From an uncultured Anaerolineaceae bacterium (GTDB lineage Bacteria > Chloroflexota > Anaerolineae > Anaerolineales > Anaerolineaceae), in assembly GCA_927443345.1 (NCBI GenBank), contig CAKMKJ010000067.1, positions 1-38,096 of the forward strand: DNA of 38,096 nt. The letters run 5' to 3'. Within the stretch, counting starts at the first letter, position 1; every line of letters begins with the position of its first letter. Below are positions 7,123 through 14,700 of the stretch, piece by piece. The notes beneath the pieces were generated by a model. It was not told where the DNA came from and did no database searches. It saw only the letters and a program-made list of their open reading frames with translations. A program made the translations under genes and the position numbers.

Positions 7123-7704
7123 ATCAGTACTCAAACTTTTCGTGTTAATGAATTGATCCGGGTAAACGAAGTCCGCCTAATCGGACCGGAAAACGAAAAC
7201 ATCGGGGTGGTTCCGATTCAAAAGGCAATGCAAATCGCCCGCGATGCCGAACTTGATCTCGTTGAGGTCGCCCCCAATTCTGAACCCCCTGTCTGCAGAG
7301 TGATGGATTTTGGTAAGTTCCTATATGAACGAACCAAAAAAGACAAAGAAGCCCGCAAAGCCCAGACCAAAATTGAGGTCAAAGAAATTCGGCTGCGCCC
7401 AAAAACCAACGAACATCACCGCGGATTCAAGACCCGTGATGCCCGTAAATGGTTATTGGAAGGCAACAAAGTCAAAGTCACCATCCGCTTCAGAGGACGC
7501 GAAATTACGTATCCTGAGATTGCACTTGAAGACTTGCGAGAAATTTCACAGGAACTGGCCGATGTGGGTATCATTGAACAATCCCCTAACATTGAAGGCC
7601 GCACCATGGGCATGGTACTTGGCCCATTAAAGTCGGCAGCCAAGAAAAAGACAGCCGAATCACCAGAATCTGAAACTCAAGAATCTGAAACGCAAGAAGC
7701 CTAA
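7123..7704 (+). CDS. infC: Translation initiation factor IF-3, probable ATC start
   Basis: IF-3 binds the 30S subunit, prevents premature 50S joining and checks initiator tRNA and start codon. The family-typical N-terminus, STQTFRVNELIRVNEVRLIG, can be read only if translation begins at ATC (7123-7125). That codon has AGGAG at 7110-7114 in correct spacing, and no ATG, GTG or TTG lies in frame between this RBS and the first conserved residues. The alternative TTG at 7153 would remove the conserved RVNE segment and has no RBS. Further motifs are VAPNSEPPVCRVMDFGKF, the linker, and KEIRLRPKTNEHHRGFKTRDARKWL in the C-domain. After the normal end there is an acidic tail with repeated ESETQES. Length from ATC is 193 aa. 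Confidence 0.95.
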   Translation: MSTQTFRVNELIRVNEVRLIGPENENIGVVPIQKAMQIARDAELDLVEVAPNSEPPVCRVMDFGKFLYERTKKDKEARKAQTKIEVKEIRLRPKTNEHHRGFKTRDARKWLLEGNKVKVTIRFRGREITYPEIALEDLREISQELADVGIIEQSPNIEGRTMGMVLGPLKSAAKKKTAESPESETQESETQEA

Positions 7705-7729
7705 ACGAAAATCATATCTTCTGGTATAA

Positions 7730-7759
7730 TGTGCGATTGCGCAAGCAATCGCACATTTT
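7730..7759 (+). terminator. Hairpin with GCAA tetraloop between infC and rpmI
   Basis: TGTGCGATTGC-GCAA-GCAATCGCACA is an 11-bp perfect stem capped by a GNRA tetraloop and followed by TTTTG, in the 72-bp gap between infC and rpmI. It could be a partial intrinsic terminator that lowers L35/L20 output, or an RNA-binding site for autoregulation. Confidence 0.65.
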
Positions 7760-7776
7760 GTTGAGAGGAGTTCGCT

Positions 7777-8004
7777 GTGACAGCAAAGGTAAAAACACCC
7801 AAGTACAAACTCAAGACCCACAAAGCCACTTCCAAGCGCTTTCGTTTGACCGGGTCTGGCATCCTTGTACGCACGAAGGGCGGCAAAAGCCATTTACGGC
7901 GCCGCACCCCGTCACGCACAAAGGCATTGTTCGCTGAAATGGTCAAAGTCAAAGGTACCAAGGTTATTAAGCGCGTCAATCGTCTCGCCCCCAATATGGA
8001 ATAG
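7777..8004 (+). CDS. rpmI: Ribosomal protein L35
   Basis: A 75-residue basic protein of the large subunit. KLKTHKATSKRFRLTGSG, then KSHLRRRTPSRTKAL and the end IKRVNRLAPN match the L35 pattern. It starts at GTG (7777) with GAGAGGAG immediately upstream. The first ten residues (MTAKVKTPKY) extend the usual MPKxKTHK start slightly. It lies between infC and rplT in the widely conserved order. Confidence 0.96.
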   Translation: MTAKVKTPKYKLKTHKATSKRFRLTGSGILVRTKGGKSHLRRRTPSRTKALFAEMVKVKGTKVIKRVNRLAPNME

Positions 8005-8048
8005 GCGTCAAAGACTGACAAGGTCGTATCCGAATTAGTGCGTCTGTT

Positions 8049-8081
8049 GGGTGCATGCAACGGGTTGAAAAACCGGCGCCC
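8049..8081 (+). promoter_or_regulatory. Structured spacer between rpmI and rplT
   Basis: The outer helix GGGTGC/GCGCCC (one G-U) encloses an inner GGTT-GAAA-AACC hairpin with a GNRA loop, about 20 nt before the rplT RBS (AAAGGAGC). The 100-bp gap is unusually long for this ribosomal protein pair, so a regulatory RNA structure such as an L20-binding site is possible. Confidence 0.45.
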
Positions 8082-8104
8082 AGGGGTTCGCAAAGGAGCT
8101 TAAC

Positions 8105-8458
8105 ATGGCACGTGTAAAAGGTGGTCCGCACGGACATCTTCGTCACAAGAAAGTTTTAAAGTTTACCAAAGGTCAATTTGGCAGCCGGCATTTACTCATC
8201 CGACGCGCCAATGAAGCCCGTTTAAAAAGCATGTGGTATTCAACCCGCGATCGCAAGAATCGCAAACGCGATCTGCGCCGTTTGTGGATCACCCGCATCA
8301 ATGCTGGCGCCCGCCAGAACGGTTTGTCATACAGTCAGTTGATCTTCGCTTTACGCAAATCCAACATTCTGTTGAACCGTAAGATGCTTGCTGATCTTGC
8401 CGCACGCGAACCGAAAGCGTTCACCGCTATCGTCGAACAAGCCAAAGCAGCGAAATAA
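8105..8458 (+). CDS. rplT: Ribosomal protein L20
   Basis: A 117-residue, highly basic large-subunit protein needed for 50S assembly. It reads MARVKGGPHGHLRHKKVLK, then GQFGSRHLLIRRANEARLKS, YSTRDRKNRKRDLRRLWITRINAGAR and YSQLIFALRKSNILLNRKMLADLA, which covers the family from end to end. Normal length is about 117. AAAGGAGC lies 6 bp before the ATG. An intrinsic terminator follows about 20 bp after the stop. In other bacteria L20 represses this operon by binding its mRNA. Confidence 0.98.
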   Translation: MARVKGGPHGHLRHKKVLKFTKGQFGSRHLLIRRANEARLKSMWYSTRDRKNRKRDLRRLWITRINAGARQNGLSYSQLIFALRKSNILLNRKMLADLAAREPKAFTAIVEQAKAAK

Positions 8459-8480
8459 TTACAAACCTCAACAACAAATC

Positions 8481-8513
8481 ACGGGATGGCTTTAAAAAGG
8501 TCATCCCGTTTTC
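8481..8513 (+). terminator. Terminator of the infC-rpmI-rplT operon
   Basis: ACGGGATG and CATCCCGT form the stem around a loop, followed by TTTTCGTTT. Confidence 0.85.
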
Positions 8514-8539
8514 GTTTCTCACTTTTTGTTCAAAATATA

Positions 8540-8568
8540 TTGAAAAAAGTTTACATATATGTTAACAT
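8540..8568 (+). promoter_or_regulatory. Promoter and operator of the toxin-antitoxin pair
   Basis: TTGAAA (8540-8545), a 17-bp spacer and TAACAT (8563-8568). A perfect palindrome, ATGTTAACAT (8559-8568), overlaps the -10 box, with TACAT/ATGTA half-sites around it, as expected for an autorepressing HTH antitoxin. The predicted transcription start falls at about 8575, on the toxin ATG, so the mRNA is probably leaderless. Confidence 0.65.
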
Positions 8569-8574
8569 GTATTT

Positions 8575-8919
8575 ATGCGGTCAATAAACTTCTATCACTT
8601 TTCAAATGGGCAAAGTCCAATTGAAGTTTTTCTGGATTCGTTATCTGGAAAGCAAGCGCAGAAGGTTGTCTGGGTATTAAAATTGATAGAGGAAATGGAA
8701 ATAGTTCCAATTCAGTACTTCAAGAAACTGGTAAATCAGGATGATATTTGGGAAGTGCGGATTCAGATGGGTAGTGATGATTTTAGATTGTTGGGATTCT
8801 TTGATGGTGGAACTTTAATAGTATTGACCAATGGATTTGTAAAGAAAAAGCAAAAAACACCAGTTCAAGAAATTGAGTTGGCAGTTCGCCGTAAAAAAGA
8901 GTATTTAGCAAGGAGATAA
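8575..8919 (+). CDS. HigB/RelE-type toxin (phage-derived Gp49-like family)
   Basis: A 114-residue protein with the order of the Gp49-like HigB toxins. It opens with INFYHFSNGQSPIEVFLDSL, then a helix KQAQKVVWVLKLIEEM, then the beta core IWEVRIQMGSDDFRLLGFFDGGTLIVLTNGFVKKKQKTP, and ends in a basic helix with REKK-like residues (ELAVRRKKEYLARR). Family members are mRNA interferases that cut on the ribosome. The toxin-first order with an HTH gene 4 bp downstream is the HigBA arrangement. No RBS is seen; the ATG coincides with the predicted transcription start. AT-rich codons suggest acquisition. Confidence 0.88.
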   Translation: MRSINFYHFSNGQSPIEVFLDSLSGKQAQKVVWVLKLIEEMEIVPIQYFKKLVNQDDIWEVRIQMGSDDFRLLGFFDGGTLIVLTNGFVKKKQKTPVQEIELAVRRKKEYLARR

Positions 8920-8923
8920 GAAA

Positions 8924-9205
8924 ATGAGCGATTTACAAAAGTATGTTATGGGTCGTGCAGAACGTGATCCAGAATTCGCAGAAAACTTTGAAGTGGGTTA
9001 CGCCGATTTTCGGATTGGCATCATCCTTCGTCAGGCAAGAGAAGCTGCCGGGCTTACTCAAGATGATGTTGCAAAGAGATTACAAACGAATAAATCAGCT
9101 ATCTCGCGCATTGAAAACCATGCGGATGATGTCAGACTTTCTACAATTCGAAAATACGCTGAAGCAGTAGGCGCTAATCTTCAAATTCGTTTAGCAGCTT
9201 CGTGA
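8924..9205 (+). CDS. HigA-type antitoxin with XRE helix-turn-helix
   Basis: A 93-residue protein. The C-terminal two-thirds is a canonical XRE/Cro HTH: GIILRQAREAAGLTQDDVAKRLQTNKSAISRIENHADDVRLSTIRKYAEAVGANL. The N-terminal region (MSDLQKYVMGRAERDPEFAENFEVGYADFR) is the part that usually contacts the toxin. It follows the toxin gene by 4 bp, with AAGGAGA just before the toxin stop acting as its RBS. It presumably neutralises the toxin and represses the palindromic operator at 8559-8568. Confidence 0.9.
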   Translation: MSDLQKYVMGRAERDPEFAENFEVGYADFRIGIILRQAREAAGLTQDDVAKRLQTNKSAISRIENHADDVRLSTIRKYAEAVGANLQIRLAAS

Positions 9206-9244
9206 CACCATTTATTTGGATCCTTTTGTGTGTATTAATTTTTG

Positions 9245-9277
9245 AAATTACCTGATTATGTCAGGTAATTTTTTTTC
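9245..9277 (+). terminator. Terminator of the toxin-antitoxin operon
   Basis: AAATTACCTGA and TCAGGTAATTT form an 11-bp stem with a 5-nt loop, followed by a long T-run. Confidence 0.88.
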
Positions 9278-9338
9278 TTTAGTAATACTTGCAAAATTAA
9301 TTCATCATCCGTTTCTTTTTTACAGGTAGAATTAACCC

Positions 9339-10142
9339 ATGCCAAACATAGACCCCGAAATGATCACCTCCTCAAAAAATCAACATGTTCAACATATCCG
9401 CGAACTGCTGGCAAAAAAAGCTGCTCGTGAAGAACACGGCTCCTTTGTTGTTGAAGGCGTGCGCCTGTGCGAAGAAGCCATAAAATCTGGTAGTCCCCCC
9501 AGAATGGTACTATATGCGGATGCCTGTTCTGCCAGAGGATTGGAGCTGGTGCAACAGGCTGGCACAGTGGGCAGCAAGGTGTTTTTTGTCAAACATGATA
9601 TTCTGGACGCAATATCCGACACAGAGACCACTCAGGGGCTCCTGATGGTCATGCAGACCCATCCACTACGCCTGCCTGATCAAATGGATTTCGTGTTGGT
9701 GATTGACCAGGTACGTGATCCCGGCAACATGGGTACGATTTTGCGCACGGCAGTGGCTGCTGGTGTGCAGGCTGTATTTTGCACGCCCGGCAGTGTGGAT
9801 GTCTGGTCGCCAAAAGTGGTGCGTTCTGCCATGGGCGCACATTTTTATGTGCCTATCGTTTTGAAGAACTGGAATGAGATTTCTGATCTCTGCAAAAATC
9901 AACAGCAACCGCTAACTACTTACCTTGCCGAATCCGCTGACGGCCAAGCCCATTGGAAGGCTGACCTGAAGAGCCCGGTCGCTCTGGTGATTGGCGGCGA
10001 GGCGGAAGGCGCCAGCGCTGAAGTCAAAGCTGGTGTGGATGCCTTTATCAACATCCCCATGCCTGGCGGATTTGAATCTTTAAATGCAGCCGTCGCGGCA
10101 TCTATTATCCTATTCGAAGTGGTCAGGCAGAGAAGCGTATGA
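9339..10142 (+). CDS. SpoU/TrmH-family RNA 2'-O-ribose methyltransferase
   Basis: A 267-residue SPOUT enzyme that methylates a ribose 2'-OH in rRNA or tRNA using S-adenosylmethionine. The N-terminal substrate-binding domain (MITSSKNQHVQHIRELLAKKAAREEHGSFVVEGVRL) is followed by the trefoil-knot domain. That domain has VLVIDQVRDPGNMGTILRTA (motif 1), LVIGGEAEGAS (motif 2) and IPMPGGFESLNAAVAASIILFE (motif 3). The ATG at 9339 lies 7 bp after a TAGAAT -10-like box with no clear RBS, so a leaderless start is possible; the internal ATG at 9360 is an alternative. The stop overlaps the next start (ATGA). The exact RNA target is unknown. Confidence 0.92.
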   Translation: MPNIDPEMITSSKNQHVQHIRELLAKKAAREEHGSFVVEGVRLCEEAIKSGSPPRMVLYADACSARGLELVQQAGTVGSKVFFVKHDILDAISDTETTQGLLMVMQTHPLRLPDQMDFVLVIDQVRDPGNMGTILRTAVAAGVQAVFCTPGSVDVWSPKVVRSAMGAHFYVPIVLKNWNEISDLCKNQQQPLTTYLAESADGQAHWKADLKSPVALVIGGEAEGASAEVKAGVDAFINIPMPGGFESLNAAVAASIILFEVVRQRSV

Positions 10143-11356
10143 AAATCCGATCCATCACCAGTTTTGTTGACCCAAAAATCGACTGTCTTGACACTCAATT
10201 TGAACCATTAGCCATTTTCAACCGTGAGTTGCGCTCAGCAATTGAAGCCGATGGTTTTGAGGTTGAATCCACGCGTCTGGCAACTTCACCCTTCCCAGGC
10301 TGGTTGAGCGGATCGCTTGAGGCACAAACTCGCCAACTTCAGAAAATCGAAGCGGTTGTCAAGACTTTTGGCTGGGATTATCTCTCGGTAGGGCCGGCAA
10401 GTCCAGACAGCCATGATGCTTATCCATTGATTCCTGATTTTTTGGCTGCCACACAAATTGTATTTTTTGGCGGTATCATTTCTGATCAACGCGCGGTTTA
10501 CCCCTCTGCGGTCAAGTCTTGCGCGAAGATCATCCAGCAAGCATCGACCCTCTCACCGGATGGTTTTGCCAATCTGCGCTTTGCGGCCCTGGCGAACGTG
10601 CCTCCGCATGCGCCGTTCTTTCCGGCGGCATACCACGCTGCTGGTGAACCTCAGGCTTTTTCGCTGGCCATGGAGTGCGCTGATGTGGCGGTCAAGGCTT
10701 TTTCATCTGGCACTACGCTTGAACAGGCGCGCAGTCAATTCTTGTTATCGCTAGAATCGGCCGCGGATCGACTGGCTCCCATTTGTGCGCAAATATCCCA
10801 GGATCATCAGGTCAATTTCAAAGGTTTTGATTTCTCACCTGCGCCTTTCCCAGAGGATTGGTGTTCGTTGGGCAAGGCATTTGAATTGCTCGGTCTGGAG
10901 CGCATCGGCAGCGCCGGTTCGCTGGCCGCGGCTGCATTTATCGCTGACGGGCTGGATGACGGCAAGTGGCAAAAGGTTGGTTTTAACGGGCTGATGCTGG
11001 CGGTGATGGAAGATTCTGTGCTGGCCAGGCGTGCTGCGGATGGAGAACTATCAGTCAAAGACTTGCTGCTCTATTCCGCGGTCTGCGGCACCGGTTTGGA
11101 TACCATCCCTCTGCCTGGTGATGCGTCTGTCGATGAGCTTGCTGCAATTTTGTTGGATCTGGCCAGCCTTGCCACCCGTCTGGGCAAACCGCTCACCGGC
11201 AGGTTGATGCCAATCCCGGGCAAAAAAGTGGGCGATGTGACTGAATTTGAGTTTGGTTATTTTGCCAACAGCCGCGTAATGAAAACGGATGGGCAGAATG
11301 TATCATCCCCTTTGATGTCCGCAGCCGAGATTCCGCTGAAACCGAGAAATATATAG
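10139..11356 (+). CDS. DUF711 family (UPF0210-like) protein
   Basis: A 405-residue protein beginning MKIRSITSFVDPKIDCLDTQ. The pattern fits the DUF711/UPF0210 family by its N-terminal 'RSIT' opening and by segments such as FRFAALANVPPHAPFFPAAYH and, later, GLNGLMLAVMEDSVLARRA and CGTGLDTIPLPGD. These proteins are conserved across bacteria and archaea and have no settled function. The start overlaps the stop of the SpoU gene by 4 bp, so they are co-translated. The 3' end runs into a palindromic repeat (11358-11409) that separates it from the convergent PBP gene. Confidence 0.8.
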   Translation: MKIRSITSFVDPKIDCLDTQFEPLAIFNRELRSAIEADGFEVESTRLATSPFPGWLSGSLEAQTRQLQKIEAVVKTFGWDYLSVGPASPDSHDAYPLIPDFLAATQIVFFGGIISDQRAVYPSAVKSCAKIIQQASTLSPDGFANLRFAALANVPPHAPFFPAAYHAAGEPQAFSLAMECADVAVKAFSSGTTLEQARSQFLLSLESAADRLAPICAQISQDHQVNFKGFDFSPAPFPEDWCSLGKAFELLGLERIGSAGSLAAAAFIADGLDDGKWQKVGFNGLMLAVMEDSVLARRAADGELSVKDLLLYSAVCGTGLDTIPLPGDASVDELAAILLDLASLATRLGKPLTGRLMPIPGKKVGDVTEFEFGYFANSRVMKTDGQNVSSPLMSAAEIPLKPRNI

Positions 11357-11357
11357 T

Positions 11358-11409
11358 TGTAGGGGCGGTTCATCCTGAAAGTGGACGCTTCGCGTGAACC
11401 GCCCTTACA
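11358..11409. repeat. REP-like palindrome between convergent genes
   Basis: TGTAGGGGCGGTTCA (11358-11372) pairs with TGAACCGCCCTTACA (11395-11409) over 15 positions with one G-U, around a 22-nt loop. It fills the whole gap between the DUF711 stop and the PBP stop, and may terminate both transcripts. A half-related sequence (GGGGGCGAACCGCC) lies at about 18832-18845, so it is probably a dispersed repeat. Confidence 0.7.
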
Positions 11410-14400
11410 TTACGGCGTCGCTGTTGGCGTTGGCGTTTCAGTCGAAGTTGCAGTAGGTGTTGGCGTCCCTGTCACCGTGGGGGTGATTGTCACCGTTGGT
11501 GTTATGGTGAGGGTTGGTGTTGCCGTAATCGTCGGGGTTTGCGTGACGGTTGGGGTTGGCAATTGCATGTTCAAGCGCAAGACTTTTTCAGCGTAACCAT
11601 TGTTGTTGGATTTCACATGCAAGCGCAGGGTGAGGATGCCGTTTTGTACGCCGGTGAGGTCCCAAGAGAGCAGTTTTTGTGGAGAGGCTGAAGCGTTGCT
11701 TGATTCGGCCAAACGCATCCAGGTAGACGGGTTGTCACCATATCCATACTCAAGATAATAGCTTTCAAAATTCGCAGTCGCATTTACGACGGCATACACA
11801 TCCAGCAGGCTGGCGGTAATCGTTTGCCGGTCTTCCAGTCCAACAAAGACCAGGGTCGGGCGCGGATCATCCCCCTTGCAGGCTCTTGAAGGTATGAATA
11901 TCACAGGAGATGAAAATCCGTTTTTCTCTGCCCAGTCCTTGCCGGCATCTTTTTCATTGATCCATTTTATTGCCCAAGTGTCAGTCACGTTGAGCACATA
12001 TTTCTCGGCAGTAAATTCCTGGCAGGCCGGAGACGCGCTCAAATTCGTCCAGGTATCCACCTGGGCGTTTTTCCATAAGTCTTCTTCTTTTGGCAAGGGC
12101 GGTTGATCCTGAGCGAAGATCTCTCCGCGTTGGTCAGGGCACCACTGAGAGGGTTCTGTACCAGATACTGAGCAAATGACCTTATCCACGATGCCGTTGG
12201 GGCGGGTGAATGAAGCTGGGTTACCGCTGGTTAGATAGGGCAAGGCATAGGTCATGAACTGCGCCCAGATGGGGGCAGCGCCTGAAATACCGGTGGTATT
12301 AATCATCGGGGAATTATCCGCGTTGCCGACCCACACACCTACGGCCAAATCTGGCGTATAGCCGAGCGTCCAGTTGTCTTTGTAATCATTGGTGGTACCG
12401 GTTTTGGCTGCAGCCTGAAAAGGCAGGTTGAGGATCGAGTTGGCGCCAAACATGGGGGCGCGCGCTTTGGCGTCAGAAAGGATGGAATTGATCAGGTAGG
12501 CATGTTCCTGGCTTATCACCTGTGTACCGTTTTCGATTGGCGCTTCGAAAATCAAGTTGCCCTGGTAATCTTCCATGCGGGTGATAGCCACCGGATTGAT
12601 CTTCAATCCGTTGTTGGCAAAGGTAGAAAAGGCAGAGGTCATTTCGAACAAAGTGACTTCACCGCCGCCCAGGGTGAGCGCCATGCCGTAATCGTTGCGG
12701 GTGAAGGTGGTAATGCCGAGGCGTTTTGCAAAGGCGATCACGCCGTCTTCACCAGCCACGTTGGGATCGTCATAAATACCCACAAATTCCAGTGCTTTAA
12801 CAGCCGGGATGTTGTAGCTATTGGCTAATGCAGAACGAACTGTCACCGGTCCGTGGAATCTGCTGTCATAGTTGACCGGGATATAAGGCTCGCGGGTATC
12901 ATCCGGGTTACCAGAGGGGGTAAATTCACTGGGCACATCCCAGATCAGGGTGGAGGCCGTCCAGCCTTTTTCAAAGGCAGCAGCGTAAGTCAGCGGTTTG
13001 AATGATGACCCTGGCTGCCGCGGAGAGAGGGCCATATTAATTTGCCCGGCAATTTCGTCGTTGTAAAAATCTGCAGAACCGGTCATGGCCAGCACTTCGC
13101 CTGTCGAAGGGCGGATGGCCACCAGCGCACCGTCGGTGGCATTATTGTCGGCCATGCTGGCGACCTGTTCTGCTACGATGCGGTCCGCTTCGATTTGAAG
13201 TTGTGGATCAAGTGTGGTGTAAACTTTGAACCCGGAACGATAGATGGTTTGGTCATCATATTTTTCTTCAAGCAGAGTGATGATGTAGTTCACCCAATGC
13301 GGATAAACCATCGGGTTGGCACGTTGTACGAAATTATAGTTATCAATATAGGCATAAGCGTCTGCGGCGGTTTGTGCATCGACACAAATCCGTTCTTCAA
13401 AGTTATCAATGCGAATGCAGTTTTTCTCGGTTGATAATTCATACATGGCAGTAAGGGTCTGTTTATTGCGGATCAGGGTGTCTTCACGGGCGGTAAAAAT
13501 ATCATATACGCTGGGTGCCTGGGGCAAGCCGGCCAGAAACGCAGATTGCTCCAGAGTAAGTTCGCTAGCCGTGGTATTGAAGTATGTTTCTGAAGCAGCT
13601 TCGATGCCGTATGCCATATTGCCGTAGCTTATCTCGTTGAGATAGAGTTCGAGAATTTCGTCTTTAGAGTAGCGCCTTGTCAATTCTGAAGCCAGAATGA
13701 TCTCGCGTGCTTTGCGGCGCACTGAAATTTCCACTCGCTCCTGCGGGCTGAAGAACAGGGTGCGCGCCAATTGCTGTGTGATGGTTGAAGCGCCAGAAAC
13801 CACTTCGCCGCTTGTGTAGTTTTGGATCAATGCTCGCACTAATGCAAAGGCATCGAACCCGGGATGGTTGTAGTATTCCTTGTCTTCAATGGCGATAGTG
13901 GCCGCAATCAACGCAGGAGATATCTGTTCAATTGGGATATAGGTTCTGCGGCCGGCATTAGGGTCGATCATTTCATAAAGCAGTTGACCATTTCGGTCAT
14001 AAAAGCGAGTGGTTTCAAATTGCGAGGCTCTCTGCTTAATGTCTTCAATACCCGGCAAGCTGGCAGCGATGGTGAAATACTGATAAACCAGAAATGCACC
14101 GGCGATGACCAGACCAAGTACGATTGAAAAAAGCAAAATCACAACGCCTTTTACCAGGCAGCCATTGAGATTTAATCCTTTTTTGGGTTGAGCAGGCATT
14201 TTGCGTGGTTTGCGTTTTAATATGGCTGGCAGCGCTGATTTATTGGTTAAGACAGGAGGTGTCGTGGATTGGGCAAATGCCGTTGGAATGACCATGGTGG
14301 CGCCAATGTCTGTTTCGTCCACGTGGTGGGGTAAGGCATCTGAAGCACCTGGTGGTGGAGCGCTTAGGTCGTCAGTAACCATGGTTTTCTCATCGTCACT

Positions 14401-14619
14401 GGTGTTTGGGTCTACGATCATCGTTGGTAAATCATTAATTTCGCTCATATCGCGGGTGGTGTCAAACTGCAAAGTGAAAAACGGATCAGTTGATTCGTCT
14501 TTGGGGGTTAATGGTGCAGTTGCATCCCCGGAATCAGCATCCGCATTTGGTAATGTGATTTTCCGCTTATGGGTTGTATCTTCGTTTTCATCTGACGTTT
14601 TATTGGTCAAGTTATCCAT
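11410..14619 (-). CDS. Class A penicillin-binding protein (PBP1A family)
   Basis: Bifunctional peptidoglycan glycosyltransferase and D,D-transpeptidase anchored in the cytoplasmic membrane, 1069 aa. The first ~145 residues are a long acidic Asp/Thr-rich cytoplasmic region with repeated T-M-(I/V) motifs. One membrane helix follows (VVILLFSIVLGLVIAGAFLV). Next is the GT51 domain with EDKEYYNHPGFD (catalytic Glu) and ASTITQQLARTLFF, then the transpeptidase domain with RQPGSSFKP (SxxK), NSYN (SxN) and AAKTGTTNDYKDNW (KTG). After the catalytic part come an Ig-like extracellular segment (VFVGLEDRQTITASLLDVYAVV) and a C-terminal tail of alternating Thr-Pro (TPTVTITPTVTGTPTPTATS). The TP-tail is typical of surface proteins in this lineage. 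The gene runs convergent to DUF711 and divergent from the 14701 gene. Confidence 0.96.
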   Translation of the reverse strand: MDNLTNKTSDENEDTTHKRKITLPNADADSGDATAPLTPKDESTDPFFTLQFDTTRDMSEINDLPTMIVDPNTSDDEKTMVTDDLSAPPPGASDALPHHVDETDIGATMVIPTAFAQSTTPPVLTNKSALPAILKRKPRKMPAQPKKGLNLNGCLVKGVVILLFSIVLGLVIAGAFLVYQYFTIAASLPGIEDIKQRASQFETTRFYDRNGQLLYEMIDPNAGRRTYIPIEQISPALIAATIAIEDKEYYNHPGFDAFALVRALIQNYTSGEVVSGASTITQQLARTLFFSPQERVEISVRRKAREIILASELTRRYSKDEILELYLNEISYGNMAYGIEAASETYFNTTASELTLEQSAFLAGLPQAPSVYDIFTAREDTLIRNKQTLTAMYELSTEKNCIRIDNFEERICVDAQTAADAYAYIDNYNFVQRANPMVYPHWVNYIITLLEEKYDDQTIYRSGFKVYTTLDPQLQIEADRIVAEQVASMADNNATDGALVAIRPSTGEVLAMTGSADFYNDEIAGQINMALSPRQPGSSFKPLTYAAAFEKGWTASTLIWDVPSEFTPSGNPDDTREPYIPVNYDSRFHGPVTVRSALANSYNIPAVKALEFVGIYDDPNVAGEDGVIAFAKRLGITTFTRNDYGMALTLGGGEVTLFEMTSAFSTFANNGLKINPVAITRMEDYQGNLIFEAPIENGTQVISQEHAYLINSILSDAKARAPMFGANSILNLPFQAAAKTGTTNDYKDNWTLGYTPDLAVGVWVGNADNSPMINTTGISGAAPIWAQFMTYALPYLTSGNPASFTRPNGIVDKVICSVSGTEPSQWCPDQRGEIFAQDQPPLPKEEDLWKNAQVDTWTNLSASPACQEFTAEKYVLNVTDTWAIKWINEKDAGKDWAEKNGFSSPVIFIPSRACKGDDPRPTLVFVGLEDRQTITASLLDVYAVVNATANFESYYLEYGYGDNPSTWMRLAESSNASASPQKLLSWDLTGVQNGILTLRLHVKSNNNGYAEKVLRLNMQLPTPTVTQTPTITATPTLTITPTVTITPTVTGTPTPTATSTETPTPTATP

Positions 14620-14665
14620 CTCGTTTCACTAATTGGCAGGTTTTGTTCATTCTAGCATAATTCGA

Positions 14666-14694
14666 TTGACCCTGAAGGGTTATTCTCTTAAAAT
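14666..14694 (+). promoter_or_regulatory. Promoter of the 14701 gene, leaderless start
   Basis: TTGACC (14666-14671), a 17-bp spacer and TAAAAT (14689-14694). The gene's ATG begins 7 bp after the -10 box, so transcription and translation probably start at the same base. Confidence 0.65.
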
Positions 14695-14700
14695 GCAAGC

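Noticed and set aside
11381-11596. Plus-strand frame of Gly/Val repeats (GVGVSVEVAVGV)
   Set aside because: It is the antisense of the Thr-Pro tail of the penicillin-binding protein; the low-complexity pattern follows from that repeat.
12502-12828. Plus-strand frame of 108 codons inside the PBP gene
   Set aside because: Shadow of the transpeptidase domain; no family pattern and no RBS.
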